From Oscillospiraceae bacterium (lineage in GTDB: Bacteria > Bacillota_A > Clostridia > Oscillospirales > Ruminococcaceae), in assembly GCA_017829075.1 (NCBI GenBank), contig JAGAJA010000050.1:1-8386 (forward strand): a DNA stretch of 8,386 bases, read 5' to 3'. Of the stretch, positions 1-6,075 are shown piece by piece. Made by a program: the position numbers and the translations under genes. How positions within the stretch are numbered: position 1 is the first letter of the stretch; the number at the start of each line of letters is the position of its first letter. The notes beneath the pieces were generated by a model. The model worked only from the letters and a program-made list of their open reading frames with translations, ran no database searches and was not told where the DNA came from.

Positions 1-1
1 A

Positions 2-283
2 AAGGTAGAGCTTATCGTGATAGACGAGCTTGGCTTTGTTCCGCTGCACAAGGACGCGGCACAGCTTATGTTTCAGGTGATCTCCGAGTGCTATGAGCGC
101 AAGAGCCTTATCATAACCTCAAATATGGAGTTCTCAGGGTGGAACACGGTGCTTGGTGACAACCGTCTGACAGCGGCTTTGATAGACCGACTGGTGCATC
201 ATTCGCATATTGTGATATTCTCAGGAGAGAGCTACCGCCTGCAGCAGTCGATTAAGCGTCAGAAAACAGCCCGTAAGAAGTGA
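2..283 (+). CDS. istB: IstB-like ATP-binding protein of an IS21-family element, C-terminal part
   Basis: This is the 3' end of the transposition helper ATPase that works with the IstA transposase in target selection. The reading frame is open from base 2, so the start is upstream of the window. The first residues, VELIVIDELG, are a Walker B motif, followed by a sensor-like segment LIITSNMEFSGW and the C-terminal block ALIDRLVHHSHIVIFSGESYRL. All are typical of the IstB/DnaA-like AAA+ family. About 93 residues are visible, a little over a third of a usual IstB. The protein ends in a basic tail (KRQKTARKK) at a TGA. The visible part is intact, so the element could be active, but istA is not seen. 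Confidence 0.9.
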   Translation, partial: KVELIVIDELGFVPLHKDAAQLMFQVISECYERKSLIITSNMEFSGWNTVLGDNRLTAALIDRLVHHSHIVIFSGESYRLQQSIKRQKTARKK

Positions 284-464
284 GCCGCCGAGGTTTTCAG
301 TCTCCGTTCCGCTCCGCTCCACTGCGGCTGAAACCTCGCAAAGAGCCTAACTTTACAAAAAGGGCTACAAAAGTGCATAGGCGGGGCTCCGCTGGGGCTT
401 CAAAAATGCAGAACAGGAGCTTTCAAAAAGAGCTTCAAATATACACAACAGAGGGCGCTCATTT

Positions 465-543
465 TATGCACAAACCGAGCCCCCACACGTTAATCTTGTG
501 CTGACAGGGTTATGCACTTTTTCGAGCCCCTTTTATGCACTTT
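465..543 (+). repeat. Direct repeats at the IS21-type right end (TATGCAC motif)
   Basis: Three direct copies of TATGCAC lie at 465-471, 511-517 and 534-540. The first two are each followed by a spacer and then CGAGCCCC, and the last two share TTATGCACTTT. An inverted copy lies at 373-379 (AAAAGTGCATAG), with a GGGGCTC nearby. The 23-base period of the last two copies is close to two helical turns, as expected of transposase-binding sites at an IS21 end. Their function is inferred from position and spacing. Confidence 0.6.
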
Positions 544-547
544 CTAC

Positions 548-622
548 TTGACAAACACAGCAAAAAAGTATAAGTAATTCGCAAATCCGCCCGTTGCGAT
601 ATTTGATAATATATTGTAAAAT
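548..622 (+). promoter_or_regulatory. Possible promoter elements for the cellulase gene
   Basis: Two candidates lie between the IS tip and the cellulase. The first pairs a perfect -35 box TTGACA (548-553), which is the IS terminus itself, with TATAAG at 569-574; the 15-base spacer is short. The second pairs TTGCGA (594-599) with TAAAAT (617-622) over a 17-base spacer. The second has better spacing and the first the better -35 box. The A/T-rich stretch 600-640 otherwise holds no recognisable site. Neither candidate is proven. Confidence 0.4.
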
Positions 623-658
623 TAAATCAGAAAGAAAAAAACTTTATGCACTATGCAC

Positions 659-664
659 AGGAGG
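659..664 (+). promoter_or_regulatory. Ribosome binding site that fixes the cellulase start
   Basis: A consensus AGGAGG lies six bases before the ATG at 671. An earlier in-frame ATG at 653 lies upstream of this site and has no Shine-Dalgarno of its own, and using it would put six residues in front of the signal peptide. The start at 671 is therefore preferred. Confidence 0.85.
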
Positions 665-670
665 ATAATA

Positions 671-1816
671 ATGAACAATATAATTTCCGCGATACTTGCA
701 GTTATCATGACTGTAATGATGTCCGGCTGCGACAGCTCGAACAATGGAATGCGCGACATTTCTACCATGGATGTCGTACGCGAAATGGGTTATGGGATAA
801 ACCTCGGGAACACGCTGGAATCCTGCGGTGACTGGATAAACGGATCTTCTCCGTCAAGCTACGAAAAAGCATGGGGAAGCCCGATAATAACCGCCGAGGA
901 TATCCAGGGCTATGCTGATGCCGGATTCGGCGTACTGCGTATTCCGGTAGCGTGGTCGAATATGATGGCGGACGATGGTACATACACAATAAATCCCGAT
1001 TATGCCGATAGGGTACAGGAAGTCGTTGATATGGCGCTAGGCACTGGAATGTACGTTATAGTCAACATTCACTACGACAACGGCTGGATCAGCAAGTTCC
1101 CGGAGAACGTTGACGAAAACATGAAACGCTACACCACTATGTGGAAGCAGATAGCCGAACTGTTCAGGGATCGTGGCGACAAGCTGGTGTTTGAATCCCA
1201 GAATGAGGCGCTCGGCTGGGAAAGTCTCTGGAACAGGTACAGCGGAACAAACGACGCTGAAAAGCAGTCCTCCTACGACCTTGTGAACAGGGTAAATCAG
1301 GCGTTCGTTGATACCGTGAGAGCTACCGGCGGCAACAACGCAAAGCGCCACCTGCTGATATCCGGCTACAACACGGATATAGACCTCACCTGCGATAAGC
1401 TTTTCAAAATGCCCAGCGACCCGGCCGGACGCCTTGCGGTGTCCGTTCATTACTACAATCCGTCAACGCTGACAATACTTGAAAAGGACGCTGACTGGGG
1501 CAAGGCAAAGACCGACTGGGGCAGCAAATCCGACATTGCGGAGCTGAACCGTTGCATGGATCTTCTCAAGGCTACTTTTATAGACAACGGGATACCCGTC
1601 ATAGTCGGAGAATACGGCTGTTTCGGGAAGAACAAGACCCGCGAAACCAAAGAATCCTATATGCTGGACGTTTCCTCCGCAATGTATGAGATAGGCGCCT
1701 GCCCTATCCTCTGGGACACCTCCGGCGATGAGTTCGACCGCAACAACGCAAGATTCAGAAACCCGGAATTCATCGAAAAGCTTATCGCGCCGTCAAAGGC
1801 AGAAAAGGAACAGTGA
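671..1816 (+). CDS. GH5 family endo-beta-1,4-glucanase (cellulase), lipoprotein
   Basis: A 381-residue secreted glycoside hydrolase that should cut internal beta-1,4 bonds in cellulose, xyloglucan or related glucans. Residues 1-20 form a short lipoprotein signal with Cys20 after MMSG, so the enzyme is expected to be anchored on the outer face of the membrane. The GH5 landmarks appear in order: INLGNTLE (43-50), GFGVLRIPVAW (85-95), IHYDNGW (133-139), the acid/base Glu179 in FESQNEAL, HYYNP (260-264), the nucleophile Glu314 in VIVGEYG, and Trp348 in ILWDTSG. The motif pattern resembles subfamily GH5_4. There is no dockerin or carbohydrate-binding module, so it is not cellulosomal. The frame is unbroken and ends in TGA. 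It lies just downstream of the IS end and converges with an AraC regulator. The exact substrate cannot be read from sequence. Confidence 0.92.
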   Translation: MNNIISAILAVIMTVMMSGCDSSNNGMRDISTMDVVREMGYGINLGNTLESCGDWINGSSPSSYEKAWGSPIITAEDIQGYADAGFGVLRIPVAWSNMMADDGTYTINPDYADRVQEVVDMALGTGMYVIVNIHYDNGWISKFPENVDENMKRYTTMWKQIAELFRDRGDKLVFESQNEALGWESLWNRYSGTNDAEKQSSYDLVNRVNQAFVDTVRATGGNNAKRHLLISGYNTDIDLTCDKLFKMPSDPAGRLAVSVHYYNPSTLTILEKDADWGKAKTDWGSKSDIAELNRCMDLLKATFIDNGIPVIVGEYGCFGKNKTRETKESYMLDVSSAMYEIGACPILWDTSGDEFDRNNARFRNPEFIEKLIAPSKAEKEQ

Positions 1817-1852
1817 ACGCCGATGGTGTCCAGCGCATGGGATTATAGCACG

Positions 1853-2728
1853 TCATCGGGAGCGGTTTCTGTTTCGGAATTCCTGCGGAGATATCCCGTT
1901 TGTATTCCTGAACAGCCTTGAAAAGTAGCTGGGCGTATCTATGCCGATCTCAGCCGCTATATCGGAGATCGGCATATCGGTAGATATCAGCTTGTCCTCC
2001 GCAAAGCGTATGCGCAGCAGGTTGCAGTAATCCGAAAAATTCAGTCCGACTGCAGATTTGAATTTCCGGCTGAACGCAAAGTAGCTCATATTTGCCATTG
2101 CGGCGGCAGTTTTCATGTCCAGCTTCTCAGCCGGGTGGCTAATGATATGTTCAATTATACGGTCAAGCCTTACGTTCTGGGTGGAAATTCCGGCTCCCTC
2201 GACGGGAATGACGCAGTTCTCATGAAGCAGCGCTGCGACGAGCTCCAGCACCATTCCGTTCTTGCGGAACTGGTCGGTCAGCACGGTGGCGGGCGCATAA
2301 TTTTCCGGTCCGCCGGCAGAGCACACTTCGATTATTCTCTGGAGCACATTGTAGATCCCACCGCCAGATTCTGGTGAGAAAACCGGGGAAAGCCCGTCCG
2401 GGCGTCTGAGTATCAGCGAATCGCTCATCACGGAGGACGTGTCCCGGAGAAATCCCGTTGAGAATTGTATTACTGCAACGTTGGTGGCGCGGACATTGTA
2501 GTTCGCATGAAAAGCCAGAGGTGGAATGAACACCAGTGTATTCTCCTTTATATGATACGGTCTGCCGTTTATGACCTCATAGCGTTCGCCGCTGATAACG
2601 TAGGATATCTCATAGTACGAATGGCAGTGCAGAGGATAATTTCCATCCTCGCTGGTATGATATACCGCGCAGGCGGCATGATTCTTCTCCGGCTGGTCGG
2701 CGGTCTGGAATTCCTGCTGAAAGATCAT
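1853..2728 (-). CDS. AraC-family transcriptional regulator with N-terminal cupin domain
   Basis: A 291-residue cytoplasmic DNA-binding regulator. Residues about 15-95 look like the sugar-sensing cupin fold of AraC proteins (PLHCHSYYEISYVISGE at 32-48, FIPPLAFHA at 67-75). Residues about 187-289 hold the two helix-turn-helix motifs: the first around LDMKTAAAMANMSYFAFSR (203-221), the second around ISDIAAEIGIDTPSYFSRLF (254-273), with the family ending ISPQEFR. The start at 2728 is chosen because GGAGGG lies six bases before it; an in-frame ATG at 2779 would add 17 residues with no ribosome site. It is convergent with the GH5 gene, with only 36 bases between the stops, so it could regulate that cellulase or the sugar kinase upstream, but no operator was identified. 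The effector is unknown. Confidence 0.9.
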   Translation of the reverse strand: MIFQQEFQTADQPEKNHAACAVYHTSEDGNYPLHCHSYYEISYVISGERYEVINGRPYHIKENTLVFIPPLAFHANYNVRATNVAVIQFSTGFLRDTSSVMSDSLILRRPDGLSPVFSPESGGGIYNVLQRIIEVCSAGGPENYAPATVLTDQFRKNGMVLELVAALLHENCVIPVEGAGISTQNVRLDRIIEHIISHPAEKLDMKTAAAMANMSYFAFSRKFKSAVGLNFSDYCNLLRIRFAEDKLISTDMPISDIAAEIGIDTPSYFSRLFRNTNGISPQEFRNRNRSR

Positions 2729-2734
2729 ATACAG

Positions 2735-2740
2735 CCCTCC
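2735..2740 (-). promoter_or_regulatory. Ribosome binding site for the AraC-type regulator
   Basis: GGAGGG on the minus strand, six bases before the ATG at 2728. It decides the start in favour of 2728 over the in-frame ATG at 2779. Confidence 0.75.
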
Positions 2741-2787
2741 AATATCAACTTTTAGCCTTAATTTCAAGGCGTAATCCAAGGTTCAAT

Positions 2788-2828
2788 AACAGCGCCGGAA
2801 GCGAACGAAAATCACTTCCGGTGCTGTT
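2788..2828 (-). terminator. Hairpin terminator after the PfkB-family kinase
   Basis: A 14-base arm AACAGCGCCGGAAG (2788-2801) faces CTTCCGGTGCTGTT (2815-2828) with one imperfect pair and a 13-base loop. It begins 16 bases after the kinase stop codon and separates the kinase from the AraC gene. The U-run after the stem on the minus strand is weak (TTATTG), so termination may be partial. The stem could also work in the other direction. Confidence 0.65.
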
Positions 2829-2844
2829 TGTTATCAAGGAATAA

Positions 2845-3648
2845 TCAGAAGCCGCCGTAATGTTTCAGGGTTTCTGCTGCTATCTCAGAACCAGCCCTCA
2901 TAGCCTTTTCAATATCATTTTCAAGCATATATGAGCATACAAATCCGGCGTGGTAGCTGTCGCCGCACCCGGTCGTGTCAATTACGGTATCGACCTTTAC
3001 AGCCTGCACTCTATATTCCTGACCTTTAAAGTATGTGACGCTTCCCCGTTCTGCAAGGGATATATTGAACAAGCAATCATACTTACACGATAACTCTCTG
3101 AACTTCGGCAGCAGTTCATCCGAGCCGCTTATCATAAAAAAATCCATATACGGTGCAAGCCGTTCCATATCAGCAAAATCCCTGTATACGTCAAAATCCA
3201 CCGCAAGCTTAAATCCGGACGTTTTCTTCAGTTCAACCACCTGCGAAAAACACGAAGCCCAGAAGTGAACAAAGACCACATCGGATTCGGATAATATCCT
3301 TATTTCGTTATCGTTCAGAATGATGTCATCAAGTATTTTTACGTTCCATGAATCATCTTTATAATACCTGTCGCCGTCCGCTGTAAGGTATGTCATATTA
3401 TTGGCAGTCTGATACCTTTCATCAGTGCGTATATGGCTCTTATCAATATCGAGCCCTGATATTGAATCCATTATCGCTTCCGCATATTTATCTTTTCCGA
3501 CAATTCCAAGCAGCGTAACGTCTATCTCATCAAAGCGAGAGGCATGGGCGGCAAAATTCAGCGCTTCTCCTCCTGGACGGATTATGTCTGTACCGTAAAA
3601 AACATCGGCACATATACATGGCAGTGCAATCAGCTTTATTCTTTTCAT
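2845..3648 (-). CDS. PfkB-family carbohydrate kinase, fructoselysine 6-kinase-like
   Basis: A 267-residue cytoplasmic ribokinase-family enzyme that would phosphorylate a sugar or sugar derivative with ATP. Visible landmarks are the substrate-side GGEALNFA (26-33) near the N-terminus and the family signature DTTGCGDSYHAGF (224-236), with Asp230 as the likely catalytic base. It is shorter than ribokinase or fructokinase (about 300 residues), and its length and ending (ETLKHYGGF) resemble FrlD, which phosphorylates fructoselysine. No fructoselysine deglycase gene or transporter is next to it, so the substrate is uncertain. The start at 3648 has GAGGT seven bases upstream. The frame is intact and ends in TGA. 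It lies 96 bases downstream of the broken histidine kinase, in the same direction, and is followed by a hairpin. Confidence 0.85.
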   Translation of the reverse strand: MKRIKLIALPCICADVFYGTDIIRPGGEALNFAAHASRFDEIDVTLLGIVGKDKYAEAIMDSISGLDIDKSHIRTDERYQTANNMTYLTADGDRYYKDDSWNVKILDDIILNDNEIRILSESDVVFVHFWASCFSQVVELKKTSGFKLAVDFDVYRDFADMERLAPYMDFFMISGSDELLPKFRELSCKYDCLFNISLAERGSVTYFKGQEYRVQAVKVDTVIDTTGCGDSYHAGFVCSYMLENDIEKAMRAGSEIAAETLKHYGGF

Positions 3649-3722
3649 ACTATGACCTCGTAAAAATTTGATATATTGACCGGCATAATCTGTCTAAACT
3701 GAGCATTGTTCACTCATTGGCA

Positions 3723-3734
3723 AATTCCGGAATT
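3723..3734. promoter_or_regulatory. Perfect 12-base palindrome upstream of the PfkB-family kinase
   Basis: AATTCCGGAATT is a perfect palindrome in the 96-base gap between the histidine kinase stop and the sugar kinase start. A weaker inverted pair TGAG/CTCA with a nine-base loop lies a few bases away on the kinase side. Either could be an operator. A weak promoter-like pair on the minus strand (TTAGAC, 16 bases, TATATC) lies between them and the start. The assignment rests on position and symmetry alone. Confidence 0.3.
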
Positions 3735-3744
3735 CTTTTATACC

Positions 3745-6075
3745 TCATCGGGGGAGGGGTAAAACGACTGCTTTTACAATATTCTCCGGCGCAGATATTT
3801 CCAGAGGCTTTGCAACGTGGGCGTTCATGCCTGCTTCAAGGCAGTCCTGCACATCGGAGCTGAACGCGTTAGCTGTCATTGCGATTATCTGGATAGTCTT
3901 TCCGAGGTGATTATCACCTTCCCTTATCGCCTGCGTTGCCTTCAGGCCGTTCATTTTGGGCATCTGAATATCCATCAGGATAGCGTCATAGTCGCCTGGC
4001 TTCACATCGGCAAACGCCTTTACGAGTTCCTCGCCGTCAGGGTAGATCACGCAGGTGGCTCCCACTATCTCCAGCAGCGCGGTCAGTATCTCGGAGTTAA
4101 GCTTGTTATCCTCCGCCCAGAGGAATCTCCTTCCGTTAAGCACGCTGATATCGTTCTGGGACGATGCTTCGCCTTTGTTCTTTGCATTTATCAGGTGGAC
4201 GAACTTTGAGAAGAAGAACGGACGCACGATAAGTCCGTCAACATTGTTCTCCCTTATCGTGCCAGCTTCCTGCTCCGATTTTGCATAGTCGCAGCAGAAA
4301 ACAAGGATCTTGTTCTTTGCGCTATCACGCAGCATTCTGACGGTATCGCCGAGGGTCTTTTCATGCAGCAAGCCGTTCAGCAGGACTACGTCAACACTCT
4401 GTGACGTTATTGCTTCGCCGGCGTCAAATATGTTTTCAGCCGTGATAAGCTCAACATTCTGCTCACGGAAAGACGCCTGCATATTCTTTATGAGCACCTC
4501 GTCCTCCGAAACGAGCAATGCCCGCTTAACATTGACCTCATGCTCGGAATAATAGTCTATCGGCAGTTCAATGGTCACTTCAAAGCGGCTTCCCTTGTTC
4601 AGCTCGCTGTGTATAGAAATAGTGCCGCCGCTCTGCGTGTATTTCGTTGCATTTGACAGCAGATTGATTATCACCTGCCGCAGGCGCACTGCGTCACACA
4701 GAACATATTCATGTACAAGCTCATGTACGCATATTGTAAACTTCTGTCCTCGCTCCTCCGTCTACGGCCGCATGATGTTCTCTACCTGCACGACCTCGTC
4801 CGCAAGACTTACGGAATTTCTGTTCAGCGTAACCTCACCGGATTCTATCTTGCTCATGTCAAGCACGTCGTTGATAAGGCTCAACAGGTGGTGGCTGGAG
4901 GTCTGTATCTTCTCGACATACATATCCAGCTTGTCCGGGTCGTCCTTGTCGTGCTCGATGAGTTTCGTCATGCCGACGATAGCGTTCATCGGGGTGCGGA
5001 TATCGTGGGACATATTCGAAAGGAACTCGCTCTTTGCCTTGCTGGCTTCAATGAGCTTGCTGTTAAGCCTTTCAAGCTGTTTGCTGTTCTCGCGTTCTGC
5101 GGCCAGCGCGGCTTTCTGCTGTATCCGCATCAGCACAATTACAACAACCAGGCTGACGGCAATAATTACACTGGCAAAACCCAGCATGAATTTTATTGTC
5201 GTGCCGACCAGTTCGACCGTATTCGTTGCAACAGATGAGGAAGGAACCAGGAAGATCAGACTCCATGCCGAATTATCCATCTTAAAGATAGAGTAATAAA
5301 GTTCCGTATCTCCCAGCATAGCATTGGAGTAGGCTATATGCTTTTCAGTAAATACTTTCATTGTGTCGGCAAGGGAGGTTCCGTGGAGGTAACTCATGCC
5401 ATTCAATGTTGTCTCAAAGTACGGATTCAGCTCCTCCATATTCTGCGAGATACCATAGTATGTCAGCGTAATAGTATCGGTATCATTGCGCAGAACGATA
5501 GGCTGTTCAAGCTTCTGCAGAAAAACCATGCGGGTTTCGGCATTTGTAATGGAGTTTGAAACAAAGCTGATCCGCTCCGGAGAGGACAGCAGATATTCAC
5601 GTTCTGCTATCAGTCCCTGCCGCCCGTTCTGCGTATAATACCAGCCATCGTCGCCAACAGCTACGATGTTGCACCGATACGACTCCATATCGGCTAGTTC
5701 TGCCCGCTCTTCCAAATATCCAAGGAACGAATCCATGGTCTTTGGCGCGTTTTTCTGCAAAGTCCGTGTTTGTTCGCCAACGATACGCCATTGATTCTTT
5801 ATCACGTCCTCCAAGCCGGAAAAGAGCTGGCTCGTGACCTCTCTCATCTGATTCAATCGTTCGCCGTAAAGAGTAGAATCAATGATGTTGTTATAGAATA
5901 CAACGAAAGCGAAAACACCGGTTATCACAAGCACAAGTGATAAAACCAGAATTCCTATTGTCTGGTGCCTTGCTTTATTCTGATTTTTCCGTGCTGCGTT
6001 GATTTGTTCATCGGTCAGATTACTCCCACTTAATGTCTTCTGCGCTGAAAGTTTCAAACTGGCTGAAATACTCAT
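3745..6075 (-). pseudogene. Hybrid sensor histidine kinase, broken by an in-frame TAG and an ATPase-domain deletion
   Basis: A membrane sensor kinase of about 776 codons. Numbering from the ATG at 6075: membrane segment 38-61, extracytoplasmic sensor region 62-289, second membrane segment 290-316, a coiled linker, then HisKA with the phosphorylated His357 in NMSHDIRTPMNAI. The frame is stopped by TAG at 4762-4764 (codon 438) but continues in the same frame to 3745, through the ATPase N box (INLLSNATKYT, 470-480), a receiver-like domain (about 517-635) and a C-terminal receiver (about 650-768; Asp702 in ILMDIQMPKMNG, Lys756 in VAKP). The ATPase domain jumps from GGTISIH straight to SELNKGSRF, so the G1, F and G2 boxes are missing. 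The first receiver has Asn567 where the acceptor Asp belongs. The start is uncertain: 6075 overlaps the upstream gene by 56 bases, while ATG 6011 would fit after restoring one base. It lies beside a solute-binding lipoprotein gene that probably supplied its ligand. Confidence 0.85.

Larger units (their letters stand above)
1..553 (+). mobile_element. Right-hand part of an IS21-family insertion sequence (left part outside window)
   Basis: The segment holds the end of an istB-type ATPase gene followed by about 270 bases without a credible gene. That tail carries several copies of the heptamer TATGCAC: direct at 465-471, 511-517 and 534-540, inverted at 373-379. The last two lie 23 bases apart in the same context (TTATGCACTTT). 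IS21 elements carry multiple transposase-binding repeats at each end and commonly finish in CA; here the last repeat is followed by CTACTTGACA ending at 553, which I take as the tip. The left end, istA and the target duplication lie outside the window, so the boundary is inferred from the repeats alone. Confidence 0.65.

Noticed and set aside
280..504. Open frame of 74 codons after istB
   Set aside because: Low-complexity basic sequence running through the IS end repeats; no ribosome site and no recognisable domain.
653..670. Earlier ATG for the cellulase
   Set aside because: It lies upstream of the AGGAGG site, which serves the ATG at 671, and would put extra residues before the lipoprotein signal.
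1037..1450. Minus-strand open frame of 137 codons opposite the cellulase
   Set aside because: Antisense shadow of the GH5 catalytic domain; no domain and no ribosome site.
1820..1859. CCGATG/CATCGG inverted pair between the cellulase and AraC stops as a bidirectional terminator
   Set aside because: Only six paired bases across a 28-base loop and no T-run on either side.
3705..3746. Twelve-codon minus-strand frame overlapping the sensor kinase stop (ATGA)
   Set aside because: Too short and without a ribosome site; overlapping stop/start letters are common by chance.
4571..5296. Long plus-strand open frame of 241 codons opposite the sensor kinase
   Set aside because: Shadow of the kinase on the other strand; Ser/Thr/Cys-rich with no domain, whereas the minus strand has clear motifs.
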